Positions 34,585 through 42,847 of a stretch of 45,919 bases of DNA are shown one piece after another. Every line of letters begins with the position of its first letter. Position 1 is the first letter of the stretch. The notes under the pieces were generated by a model, which was given only the letters and a program-made list of their open reading frames with translations, was not told the origin of the DNA and did no database searches. The stretch is from Candidatus Gastranaerophilales bacterium (GTDB taxonomy: Bacteria > Cyanobacteriota > Vampirovibrionia > Gastranaerophilales > Gastranaerophilaceae): assembly GCA_900548405.1 (NCBI GenBank), contig UNSJ01000014.1, positions 1-45,919 of the forward strand. Reading direction: 5' to 3'. The position numbers were made by a program, and so were the translations under genes.

Positions 34585-37311
34585 ATGAATAAAATATTAA
34601 ATTTTAAGGGCAAATGGAGAAGTTATCAGGAACGAATTTTAAATAACCTGAACTTTCACCTTCTCGATAAAAAATTACACGTTGTAGCTGCACCCGGAGC
34701 AGGAAAAACAACTTTGGGAATAGAAATTATTTCACGATTAAATAAACCGACGCTTATTCTTGCGCCGACAATAACAATTAAAAATCAATGGAAACAAAGG
34801 ATTTCAGATGCTTTTCTTAACGGTGAAGAAGATATCGTATCAACAAATATAAGAAATCCGAAATACATTACAATAATCACATATCAGGCTCTTTTAGCTG
34901 CATTTTGCGGAGTTGAGGACATTGAAGCGGAAGAAACATCAGAAGAAGATGATGAAGTTGAAAGAACTGTATGCAAAAGATTTTCTAACACTAAAGCTAA
35001 TCAAATAGTTAATATCCTTAAAAACAGCGGAATAAAAATTCTCTGTTTTGATGAGGCACACCACCTGAGAAAAGAATGGTGGAAAGCACTTGACTACCTT
35101 GTTGACAACCTTGAGCCGGAGCAGACGGTTGCGCTTACGGCCACTCCGCCTTATGATGTTGACATTAAAGAATGGGAAAGATATGAACAGCTTTGCGGGC
35201 AAATAGATGAAATTATATCTATCCCTGAGCTTGTAAAAAACGGTGATTTATGCCCTCATCAGGATTTTATTCACTTTTCAAGACTTAGAGTTCAGGAAAC
35301 AGAACATGTTAAAAAAATCTATGAAAGAATGATTAAATTCTTGTACACATTAAAGGATAATCGCACTCTTGTAGAAGGGCTTGCAAACTCCCGATATATG
35401 CTTTATACCGATGATAACCTTGAGGCAATTCTTTCAGAACCTGAATTTTATGTATCAATCGCATCATTTTTAAAACATTCCGGAAGAAGCATCCCGCAAG
35501 AATTTTTGAAAGTATTTGAAGCAAAAGAAAATGAACTTCCCGAATTTAATACTAAATACGGAAAAATTCTTCTATCAGGTTTACTGTTTAAACATAATGA
35601 AGAATTTTCGGATATAAAAGATGAGCTTGAAAAGTTAAAGTCACAAGCAAAAAATGCAGGAGTTATTCAGCAAAAATCAGTATATTTGGAGGACAGTCCG
35701 AAAATAAAAAAAATGCTTGCTAACAGTATAGGCAAATTAGATTCAATTGTTGATATAGTAAAGCTTGAGAGTAACACTCTTAAAGAAAAATTACGTATGG
35801 TAATCCTCGCAGACTACATCAAATTCGATGTAACAGACTGCTCATCTCTCGGTGTAATCCCAATATGGCAGACACTTAAAGACACTTTTGAAGATATATC
35901 GTTAGGAGTTTTAACGGGCAGCATAATTTTAATACCTGACAAGATTAAACCTGATTTAGAAAACATTTTAAATGAAAACGGGTTAAGCAATGGCGTTTCA
36001 ATCAGCGAGTTTGAACGCGACACAAGGTATCTGAAAGTCATCCCGAAAGAGAGCTGTAAATCACACATTGTCAGCTTAATAACTCAATTATTTAACAACG
36101 GCAAAATAACCGTACTTGTGGGAACTCAAGCACTACTTGGAGAAGGCTGGGATGCGCCTGTGATTAATTCATTAATTCTTTCAAGCACAGTAAGTTCATT
36201 TATGCTTTCAAACCAAATGAGAGGACGCGCAATAAGAATTGACAAAAACAATCCTGATAAAGTAGCAAATATATGGCATTTGGCTTCTATAAAAATATTA
36301 AATACTTTTGAGCTTCTAAAATCAGTTCTCGCATCTCCAACAGTTTCTGATAATGAAGTCGAACAAAATGAATTATATGACTTTGGCAAATTATGCGGGC
36401 GTTTTGAGGGATACGAAGCTCCGTCATTAGAAAAACCTTTTATGATTGAAAGCGGAATTGACAGGATTTTACCAACCTCCTTTAAATCTAAAAATGGAGA
36501 CGAATTAACCGAAGAAACTTTTCTTGCAGTAAACAGATTTATGAAAACTCAAGCCATTAACAGGCACAACACAAAAGCTCTCTGGGAAATTTGTCTTGCA
36601 GAGCCTTACAATTCACCCTCCAAAAACCTTACAACAGGAGTTGAAACAAGCCTGAAAATTAAAGGTTTTACATATAATGGCGGTTATTTTTATATGCTTA
36701 CTTTTTGGGCAACAATATACGGCTCTTTTGCATATTATCTGACAGTAATGACAAGGAGCATTATACCATTGTTTTGGCTTACATTTGTCTTTGTGCTGAT
36801 TATGTTTCAGCCTACCGTCAAATTTATAAAATGCGGTTCTGTTGAAGGTATAATAAGACAAATAGGAATTTGCATACTTGAAACACTTGCAGCACAAGGG
36901 CTTATAAAGACAAGCCTTTTGAATGTAAAAATAAAAAGCGAGTATAACAAAGCAATTCAGAGCACATATTTTACGGTCGAAAATATTTCTCCTGAAGAAA
37001 ACAACATTATGATAAAGGCATTAAGAGAATTCCTTGATCCTATCGAAAATCCAAGATATATTTTTGTTCGAAAAAACTTGTTATTTGATAAATTTTTCCA
37101 AACTGATTATCATGCAATCCCGTCAGTTATTGCTCAAAATAAAAAATATGTTGATATTTTCAAAGAACTTTGGAAAAAATATATCGGAGGAGATTGCGAT
37201 ATAGCATATACAAGAACTTCTGAAGGGCGCAAACTTCTTTTGAAAGCACGCAAAAGCGCATTCTCAAACCTTGTAAGACCTAAAAGCAAACGAATCAGCA
37301 AGTGGATGTAA
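34585..37311 (+). CDS. DEAH-box helicase with two C-terminal membrane helices
   Basis: A 908-residue SF2 helicase of the type III restriction/RAD25-like kind. Visible motifs are SYQERIL (Q-like), Walker A AAPGAGKTTLG (~35-45), Walker B DEAH (156-159), TATPP (~186) and, in the second RecA domain, VGTQALLGEGWDAP and QMRGRAIRID (~543-552). After a linker come two strong hydrophobic helices (about residues 697-722 and 724-747), then a ~160-residue domain with YIFVRK, DYHAIPSVI and YTRTSEGRKLLLKAR. Membrane attachment is unusual for such a helicase. The nucleic-acid substrate is unknown; defence or DNA uptake are possible. It has no partner nuclease next to it. Confidence 0.82.
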   Translation: MNKILNFKGKWRSYQERILNNLNFHLLDKKLHVVAAPGAGKTTLGIEIISRLNKPTLILAPTITIKNQWKQRISDAFLNGEEDIVSTNIRNPKYITIITYQALLAAFCGVEDIEAEETSEEDDEVERTVCKRFSNTKANQIVNILKNSGIKILCFDEAHHLRKEWWKALDYLVDNLEPEQTVALTATPPYDVDIKEWERYEQLCGQIDEIISIPELVKNGDLCPHQDFIHFSRLRVQETEHVKKIYERMIKFLYTLKDNRTLVEGLANSRYMLYTDDNLEAILSEPEFYVSIASFLKHSGRSIPQEFLKVFEAKENELPEFNTKYGKILLSGLLFKHNEEFSDIKDELEKLKSQAKNAGVIQQKSVYLEDSPKIKKMLANSIGKLDSIVDIVKLESNTLKEKLRMVILADYIKFDVTDCSSLGVIPIWQTLKDTFEDISLGVLTGSIILIPDKIKPDLENILNENGLSNGVSISEFERDTRYLKVIPKESCKSHIVSLITQLFNNGKITVLVGTQALLGEGWDAPVINSLILSSTVSSFMLSNQMRGRAIRIDKNNPDKVANIWHLASIKILNTFELLKSVLASPTVSDNEVEQNELYDFGKLCGRFEGYEAPSLEKPFMIESGIDRILPTSFKSKNGDELTEETFLAVNRFMKTQAINRHNTKALWEICLAEPYNSPSKNLTTGVETSLKIKGFTYNGGYFYMLTFWATIYGSFAYYLTVMTRSIIPLFWLTFVFVLIMFQPTVKFIKCGSVEGIIRQIGICILETLAAQGLIKTSLLNVKIKSEYNKAIQSTYFTVENISPEENNIMIKALREFLDPIENPRYIFVRKNLLFDKFFQTDYHAIPSVIAQNKKYVDIFKELWKKYIGGDCDIAYTRTSEGRKLLLKARKSAFSNLVRPKSKRISKWM

Positions 37312-37383
37312 ATATATCTGAACAAGTATTGCTTTTTTAGCAAAAATTGACTAAAATAAACTTGTCAAAAAGGAGATTAGGAT

Positions 37384-38058
37384 ATGAGATTTTTAACTAT
37401 AATTTTATCACTGTTTTTATTGGTTCAGACCGCAAGTGCTGCACCTTTTAACGCTAAAGCAAAAACAAAAAGAATACCGGCAGGTACAAAATTTTCATTG
37501 GAACTTTTAAACCCTGTATCAACATCTGCAAATGTAGCAGGCAATGAATTTACAGCAATAATGATAACAGACCAGACAGCAGATTCTGACGTAATATTAC
37601 CAATGGGTTCTCTTGTCAGGGGAAGCATAAAAAAAATCGAGCCTGCTAAAAGAATGTCAAAAGGCGCTGTTTTATACCTTGACTTTGACCACGTTGTAAC
37701 TCCAAACGGAAGACAGCTGCCATTGTCACTTTCTATTGTCGGAAGAACAGATATGACTTATGACGGAGGCATTACAACAACACGCGGCTACAAAGATGCG
37801 CTTGTAGAAAATTGGCATAACACTGTTGATATAACTAAAAATGCAACAGAATGGGGCGGAGATGTGTTTGATGACATTATAGTTGCAGACCAGTTAATGA
37901 CAGGTGTAGGAGCAATAGGCGGTGCTATCGGAGGCGGTGCTTATTATATTTATGACGGCATTGCCGACATGATAAGAAAAGGTAAAAACGTCAATCTTAA
38001 CAAAGGCGATGTTGTAAACGTTATCCTTGTTGATCCTGTTGATGTTCCTGTAATTTAA
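37384..38058 (+). CDS. secreted protein, unknown
   Basis: A 224-residue protein with a signal peptide (MRFLTIILSLFLLVQTASA, cleaved before APFN). The first half is a probable beta domain: IPAGTKFSLELLNPVSTS, ILPMGSLVRGSI and LDFDHVVTPNGRQLPL. The pattern resembles the beta-barrel of TrbI/VirB10-type proteins (inference, weak). A glycine-rich hydrophobic stretch (GVGAIGGAIGGGAYYIYDG) lies near residue 178, and a final NLNKGDVVNVILVDP strand closes it. A strong SD (AAGGAG) precedes the ATG. It lies between the helicase and proS. Confidence 0.65.
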   Translation: MRFLTIILSLFLLVQTASAAPFNAKAKTKRIPAGTKFSLELLNPVSTSANVAGNEFTAIMITDQTADSDVILPMGSLVRGSIKKIEPAKRMSKGAVLYLDFDHVVTPNGRQLPLSLSIVGRTDMTYDGGITTTRGYKDALVENWHNTVDITKNATEWGGDVFDDIIVADQLMTGVGAIGGAIGGGAYYIYDGIADMIRKGKNVNLNKGDVVNVILVDPVDVPVI

Positions 38059-38139
38059 CACTTTTCTTAGTTCTAATCTTCTTTTATATTTTTATGTTAA
38101 AATAAAATTACCAAAAAGTATAAGAGGGAAAAAAGAATT

Positions 38140-39873
38140 ATGAAAATGTCTAAATTGTTTGTACAAACCCTGAGAGAATTCCCTGCCGATGCAGAAGTAG
38201 TTTCTCATAAAATGCTTGCAAGAGCAGGTTATATAAGAAAGTTGACCTCAGGCGTTTATAATTATCTTCCTTTGATGTGGAGAGTTTTAAAAAAAGTTGA
38301 AAACATTGTAAGAGAAGAAATGGATAATGCAGGAGCTCAAGAGCTTTTAATGCCTTTTGTCCAGCCTAAAGAACTCTGGGAAGAATCAGGCAGATGGGAT
38401 GTTTACGGACGTGAATTAATGCGTTTAAAAGACCGCCACGACAGAGAAATGTGTCTTGGACCGACACACGAAGAAATTATCACATCTGTTGCACGTGACG
38501 GATTAAAATCATACAAACAATTACCTGTTAATTTATACCAGATACAATCAAAATTTAGAGATGAAGTAAGACCCCGCTACGGACTTTTAAGAGGTCGTGA
38601 ATTCATTATGAAGGATGCTTACAGCTTTGACATTGATGAAGCAGGTCTTGATAAAGAATACGAAAATATGGCGAAAGCTTACAAAAGAATTTTTGAAAGA
38701 TGCGGGCTTGATACAAAAATGGTTCAATCAGACTCAGGAGCAATCGGAGGAAGCGTTTCTCACGAATTTATGGTAATAACTGATACCGATGCTGGAGAAA
38801 ACGATGTATTCTACTGCAAAGATTGTGATTATTCCGCTAACTCTAACCACGCAGTATCTAAACTTCCTGAAGCAGTGGTTGATGGAAAAGATTATTTTTC
38901 TGAAACAAAAGTAATTGACACTCCCGATACACACTCAATTGAAGAATTAAGCAAATTCTTAAATATTCCTGATACATTGATTCTTAAATCACTGGTATAC
39001 ATCGTGGATAAAAAACCTGTTATGGCACTGATTAGAGCTGACAAAGCCGTTGAAGAAACAAAATTAATGAATGCACTCGGCGGAATTGATATAAGAATTG
39101 CATCTTCAGCGGAAATTGCCGAGCTTATGGCAGAAAAAGGCTTTGATGCAGTACCTGGCTTTATCGGACCTAAAGGAATGTCAGATATTGCTATAATTGC
39201 AGATGAAACTGTAAGAGATATGAAAAACTTTGTTGTCGGCATTAACGTTACTGATAAACACCTTGTAGGCGCAAACTTATGTGATTTGGGAATTCCTGAA
39301 ATCAAATATGAGGATATAAGACTTGTACAACGCGGCGAACTTTGTCCTGATTGCGGCAAACCTCTGTTTGTAACAAAAGGTATTGAAGTAGGCAACATCT
39401 TTAAACTCGGAACAAAATATTCAAAACCTATGAATGCCGTATACACTGATATTAACGGCAAAACCCACCCATATGTTATGGGATGCTACGGCATAGGAAT
39501 TTCAAGAACAGCTGCCGCTGCTGTTGAAGCTCATTATGACGAACATGGTATCAAATGGCCTTTAGCAATTGCACCTTATCATGTAATTATCGTTCCTGTT
39601 AACATTAAAGACGAACTTCAAATGAAAGTTGCAAATCAAATGTATGAAGATTTAAAAGCTGCAGGCGTTGAAGTTGTTCTTGACGACCGTGATGAACGCG
39701 CCGGGGTAAAATTTAAAGATGCTGACTTGATAGGTTTCCCATTTAGAGTTACTGTCGGAAAAACTATTAATGACGGATTTGTTGAATACAAAACTCGCGA
39801 AACAGGCGAACAGGAAAAATATACACCAGAACAAGCAACTGAAAAACTTATAAATATAATTAAAGCGGTTTAA
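38140..39873 (+). CDS. proS: prolyl-tRNA synthetase
   Basis: A bacterial-type class II ProRS of 577 residues. It has the start FVQTLREFPADAEVVSHKM, the motif 1 region, motif 2 FRDEVRPRYGLLRGREFIMKD, an inserted YbaK-like editing domain (~225-400), motif 3 MGCYGIGISR and the C-terminal anticodon domain (PYHVIIVPVN, DDRDERAGVKFKDADLIG). The SD is GAGGGA. A terminator hairpin begins within its last codons. Confidence 0.97.
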   Translation: MKMSKLFVQTLREFPADAEVVSHKMLARAGYIRKLTSGVYNYLPLMWRVLKKVENIVREEMDNAGAQELLMPFVQPKELWEESGRWDVYGRELMRLKDRHDREMCLGPTHEEIITSVARDGLKSYKQLPVNLYQIQSKFRDEVRPRYGLLRGREFIMKDAYSFDIDEAGLDKEYENMAKAYKRIFERCGLDTKMVQSDSGAIGGSVSHEFMVITDTDAGENDVFYCKDCDYSANSNHAVSKLPEAVVDGKDYFSETKVIDTPDTHSIEELSKFLNIPDTLILKSLVYIVDKKPVMALIRADKAVEETKLMNALGGIDIRIASSAEIAELMAEKGFDAVPGFIGPKGMSDIAIIADETVRDMKNFVVGINVTDKHLVGANLCDLGIPEIKYEDIRLVQRGELCPDCGKPLFVTKGIEVGNIFKLGTKYSKPMNAVYTDINGKTHPYVMGCYGIGISRTAAAAVEAHYDEHGIKWPLAIAPYHVIIVPVNIKDELQMKVANQMYEDLKAAGVEVVLDDRDERAGVKFKDADLIGFPFRVTVGKTINDGFVEYKTRETGEQEKYTPEQATEKLINIIKAV

Positions 39874-39889
39874 CAAAACCGCTTTTTTT
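39862..39889 (+). terminator. proS terminator
   Basis: A 10-bp stem AAAGCGGTTT/AAACCGCTTT with a 4-base loop and a T-run. The proS stop codon (39871-39873) is inside the hairpin. Confidence 0.9.
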
Positions 39890-39924
39890 AGCAATTATCT
39901 ATATTCACATGTTTTAGCAAAAAT

Positions 39925-40656
39925 ATGAAACCAATCGGATTTGAAGACATTAATAGTTTACAACGCGTTAGGCAGATTTTTCACGACTGTTATCTGGTCG
40001 CTTCACTTAATGCTTTGAGCAGAAGCAAAAATGGTAGAAAGATTTTGCAAAACAATATAGCAAAAGACTGTGACAATTATAGAGTCCGCTTTCAAAACAT
40101 TAATGATAAAGTTGAAGATTTTTTTGTTAACGAAAAAGAAATTGAAGACCTTACACTGGTCGATAAATTTTTAAACCCGATTGAATTAGATTTTCCTAAA
40201 AATCCTATTATTTCTGCTGTTGAAATTGCAATGAACAAAATGCTGACTAAATATCCTGATAAAAAACCACTATCAAGCAGATTATTTGAATGTTCAGAAA
40301 AATTTGAATATAATCGCCCGTCTAATTTTCTTGAATGGTTTACAGGCAAAAAACCTATCTCAATAAATGAAGCAAGTTTAAGAATGTCTTTGAGATCCAA
40401 AAAGAAAGAGGCTGTTGAGCTGCTGGAACAAATTGGCGAAACAGGAGATAATAACAGTTTTGTAATAGGTTCGGGACACAATTTTATTAAAGGGATTACC
40501 AACTGGCATTGCTATACAATCGAAAAAATAGATTTGAAGAACAAAACAGTAACAATTTTTGATAACAAATACCGTGATGAAATCGTAATGCCATTTAATG
40601 ATTTAATAAAAAAATTCAAATATATCACAGGATTTTTTGATGGTTCATTGAAGTAG
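39925..40656 (+). CDS. calpain-like (C2) cysteine protease
   Basis: A 243-residue protein whose catalytic residues match the papain-fold calpain pattern. These are an oxyanion Gln (Gln17) with the nucleophile in HDCYLVASLNALS (Cys22), His195 in NWHCYTIEKIDL and Asn214 in FDNKYRDE, about 19 residues on as in calpains. The N-terminus (MKPIGFEDINSLQRVRQIF) has no signal peptide, so the site of action is unclear. There is no SD and no strong -10. It lies between proS and the convergent gtrA (1 base apart). Calpain-like proteins are uncommon in small bacterial genomes; the target is unknown. Confidence 0.68.
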   Translation: MKPIGFEDINSLQRVRQIFHDCYLVASLNALSRSKNGRKILQNNIAKDCDNYRVRFQNINDKVEDFFVNEKEIEDLTLVDKFLNPIELDFPKNPIISAVEIAMNKMLTKYPDKKPLSSRLFECSEKFEYNRPSNFLEWFTGKKPISINEASLRMSLRSKKKEAVELLEQIGETGDNNSFVIGSGHNFIKGITNWHCYTIEKIDLKNKTVTIFDNKYRDEIVMPFNDLIKKFKYITGFFDGSLK

Positions 40657-40657
40657 T

Positions 40658-41077
40658 CTATTTTTGATGATGCCTGAATGCAAAATATTTAAATAGAATG
40701 TAAGTAATAATTGATGCAAATAATATAGAGAATAACTGACCTATATATACATTTTTGGTAACAAACTTAACTATAATTTCAAGTATAATTGCATTGCAGA
40801 TGTAACTTACAACCCAAGTTGTACAACATTTTAAATACTCTTTTAACCAGTTACCTTTAGTGCAGAACACAAATAGCTTTTGATTAACAAAAGAAAAAAC
40901 AGATGATATAATCCATTGAAGAGCAACACATATTTGATAATGCTCCTGACCTATAAAATAAAGAGCCACCGCAAAAATTATATATGAAAACGCTGCGTTA
41001 ATCCCGCCGATAAATAAAAATCTTATTTGATCTGGTATTTTACACCATTTACTATACAATACTTCCGCTCTGCTCAT
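40658..41077 (-). CDS. GtrA-like membrane protein
   Basis: A 139-residue protein with four membrane helices in the GtrA pattern: FLFIGGINAAFSYIIFAVALY, VALQWIISSVFSFVNQKLFVF, two more near 85-105 and 112-130, and the final FKYFAFR. GtrA-like proteins are thought to flip polyprenyl-linked sugars for cell-surface modification. Its start overlaps the gatD stop by one base (TAATG), so the two are translationally coupled. Confidence 0.88.
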   Translation of the reverse strand: MSRAEVLYSKWCKIPDQIRFLFIGGINAAFSYIIFAVALYFIGQEHYQICVALQWIISSVFSFVNQKLFVFCTKGNWLKEYLKCCTTWVVSYICNAIILEIIVKFVTKNVYIGQLFSILFASIITYILFKYFAFRHHQK

Positions 41078-41811
41078 TAATAAGCCTTTCCTACCAAAGA
41101 AAAATGTGTCTTTAATTCCAGAGCATCATCCAATTTTGATAATTTAATCTTTTCTCCGTAACGTTTTTCAAGAGCAAGTTCAATCAAATAATCTGCAAAA
41201 TGCGGATTTTTAGGCAACAAAGAACCATGTAAATATGTTCCGAAAACATTTTTATAACGTCCGCCTGCTGTTTTATCTTCACCATTGTTTCCGTTTCCGA
41301 CTATAACTTTCCCGATAGGCTTTGTATCTCCTTGAAGATAAGTCAGACCACTGTGGTTTTCAAATCCCACAAGAGAAGAAGGCTCTAAAAAATCTGTTTC
41401 AACAGTAACATTTCCGATAAATCTCTTTTTTCCGGCAGTTGTAAAAGCATCCATAAGGCTTATACCAATAAGCTTATCACCGTCAAAAGGCTGATAATAA
41501 TGTCCGAACAATTGATAACCGCCGCAAATCCCTAAAAATACAGCACCATTATCACGTTCTAAGTGTAGAAAATCTTTATGCTTATACAGCTCACCGGCAA
41601 CTTCTTCTTGCTGCTTATCCTGTCCGCCGCCTATGAAATATAAATCGTGTTCTTTAATTTCATCACCAATACCGATTTCATCAAGTTCGACTTCAATTCC
41701 TCTCCACTCACAGCGTTTTACAAGTGTGATAATATTGCCTAAATCTCCGTATAAATTCAGTAATTTAGGATAAAGGTGTGCTATTGAAATTTTTAAATTA
41801 CTCTCTTCCAT
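41077..41811 (-). CDS. gatD: GatD-like lipid II glutamine amidotransferase
   Basis: GatD supplies ammonia to MurT, which amidates the D-glutamate of lipid II. The 244-residue protein has a CobQ-type class I amidotransferase fold: ISIAHLYPKLLNLYGDLGNI at the start, YFIGGGQDKQQ, the nucleophile in LGICGGYQLFG (Cys96) and His195 in GTYLHGSLLPKNPHFADYL. The family is common in Gram-positives. No murT is in the window, which is unusual because the pair normally adjoin. It is coupled to gtrA downstream and divergent from tatD. Confidence 0.82.
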   Translation of the reverse strand: MEESNLKISIAHLYPKLLNLYGDLGNIITLVKRCEWRGIEVELDEIGIGDEIKEHDLYFIGGGQDKQQEEVAGELYKHKDFLHLERDNGAVFLGICGGYQLFGHYYQPFDGDKLIGISLMDAFTTAGKKRFIGNVTVETDFLEPSSLVGFENHSGLTYLQGDTKPIGKVIVGNGNNGEDKTAGGRYKNVFGTYLHGSLLPKNPHFADYLIELALEKRYGEKIKLSKLDDALELKTHFSLVGKAY

Positions 41812-41820
41812 GCTGTTATA

Positions 41821-41851
41821 ATTATATCACAATATTTAATCGTGGTATAAT
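41821..41851. promoter_or_regulatory. divergent -10 boxes for gatD and tatD
   Basis: Minus strand: extended -10 TGATATAAT (the TATAAT at 41826-41821), 9 bases before the gatD ATG. Plus strand: extended -10 TGGTATAAT (TATAAT at 41846-41851), 7 bases before the tatD ATG. Neither gene has an SD; both boxes fit in the 47-base gap. Confidence 0.55.
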
Positions 41852-41858
41852 CAGTAAT

Positions 41859-42617
41859 ATGATAGATACACATTCGCACATAAATATGATAGAAAGCCTA
41901 TCCCTTGATGAGATTATCAAAAACGCATTTGATAACGGGATTGATAAGATTATAGTTCCATCAGCATACCCGGCTGATATGGAAAATATTATGGACCTTG
42001 TAAATAAATACGATAACGTTTACGGAATGCTCGGAATTCATCCGTCTGAGGTAAAAAGCTGGGATGACAGCTTTATTGAAAAAATTAAAAATTATGCAAA
42101 AAATTCTAAAATTGCAGCTATCGGGGAAATCGGGCTGGATTATTACTGGGATAAAAGTTTTAATGATTTGCAAAAAGAAGTATTTATAAAACAGATTAAA
42201 CTTGCAAACGAGCTTAATCTTCCTATTGATATACACGATAGAGAAGCTCATAAAGATACATATGACATAATACAAGAGCATAATAACGGTTCAAAAGTTA
42301 TAATGCACTGCTTTTCAGGAAGTGTTGAATTTGCAAGGGAATGTGTAAAAGCAGGTTTCTACTTAGGCATAGGCGGTGTGGTAACTTTTAAAAATGCAGT
42401 AAAAATGAAAGAAGTCGCAAAAGATGTTCCGCTTGAAAAAATACTGCTCGAAACTGATGCACCTTATCTTACGCCCGTACCGTTCAGAGGCAAAGAAAAT
42501 CAGCCTGCTTATGTTAAATATATTGCGGAGGAAATTGCTTCTTTAAGAGAAATAACAAAAGAAGAAGTCGCACTAGTTACAACAGAAAATGCAAAAACTG
42601 TTTTTAACATCAAATAA
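41859..42617 (+). CDS. tatD: TatD family metal-dependent hydrolase
   Basis: A 252-residue TIM-barrel nuclease. It has MIDTHSHIN (metal HxH), GMLGIHPSEV, the AIGEIGLDYYW glutamate, PIDIHDREAH, VIMHCFSGS and LETDAPYLTPVP with the final aspartate. The frame is open back to 41778, but the ATG at 41859 starts exactly at the family motif and is 7 bases after a perfect extended -10, so I chose it. It is divergent from gatD. Confidence 0.94.
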   Translation: MIDTHSHINMIESLSLDEIIKNAFDNGIDKIIVPSAYPADMENIMDLVNKYDNVYGMLGIHPSEVKSWDDSFIEKIKNYAKNSKIAAIGEIGLDYYWDKSFNDLQKEVFIKQIKLANELNLPIDIHDREAHKDTYDIIQEHNNGSKVIMHCFSGSVEFARECVKAGFYLGIGGVVTFKNAVKMKEVAKDVPLEKILLETDAPYLTPVPFRGKENQPAYVKYIAEEIASLREITKEEVALVTTENAKTVFNIK

Positions 42618-42622
42618 TAATA

Positions 42623-42680
42623 TTGACAAAGCAAACCAAATAGTAAATAATAATAATGTTAAACATGATATATAAGGAGG
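42623..42680 (+). promoter_or_regulatory. TTGACA promoter and SD for a short leader ORF
   Basis: A perfect -35 (42623-42628) is followed by a TAATAAT-like -10 region (about 42644-42653). A full SD AAGGAGG at 42674-42680 lies 6 bases before the ATG at 42687. Confidence 0.5.
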
Positions 42681-42686
42681 CTGGAA

Positions 42687-42737
42687 ATGATTGGTTCAAG
42701 AAGCATTAAGGTTGCCCCCCCCCCGCAAAATTCGTAA
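42687..42737 (+). CDS. 16-codon leader ORF that runs into the C10 tract
   Basis: Signalled by TTGACA and AAGGAGG, it reads MIGSRSIKVAPPPQNS and stops at 42735. With a C-run of 8 or 11 it would read on in frame, with no stop for ~37 codons, into the pilin gene at 42848. It is likely either the switchable 5' end of that gene or a short leader peptide. Confidence 0.45.
   Translation: MIGSRSIKVAPPPQNS
42715..42724. repeat. C10 homopolymer upstream of a pilin-like gene
   Basis: Ten consecutive C; the flanks TG and GCAA match those of the tract at 30936-30945 exactly. There is no third run of this length in the window. Confidence 0.95.
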
Positions 42738-42779
42738 ATTGCAAGGGATTAAGAGGGTTTAACTTTTTATTATCAAGAC

Positions 42780-42808
42780 TTTACAAAGCTGATAAAATTC
42801 GATATAAT
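42780..42808 (+). promoter_or_regulatory. promoter TTTACA-17-TATAAT for the pilin-like gene
   Basis: The -35 is at 42780-42785 and the -10 at 42803-42808 with an ideal 17-base spacer, inside the open segment between the C10 tract and the pilin ATG. It gives an independent start downstream of the tract, with an SD GAGGG at 42838-42842. Confidence 0.6.
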
Positions 42809-42847
42809 AGTGATACAACACATCACAATTATATTTTGAGGGAATTT

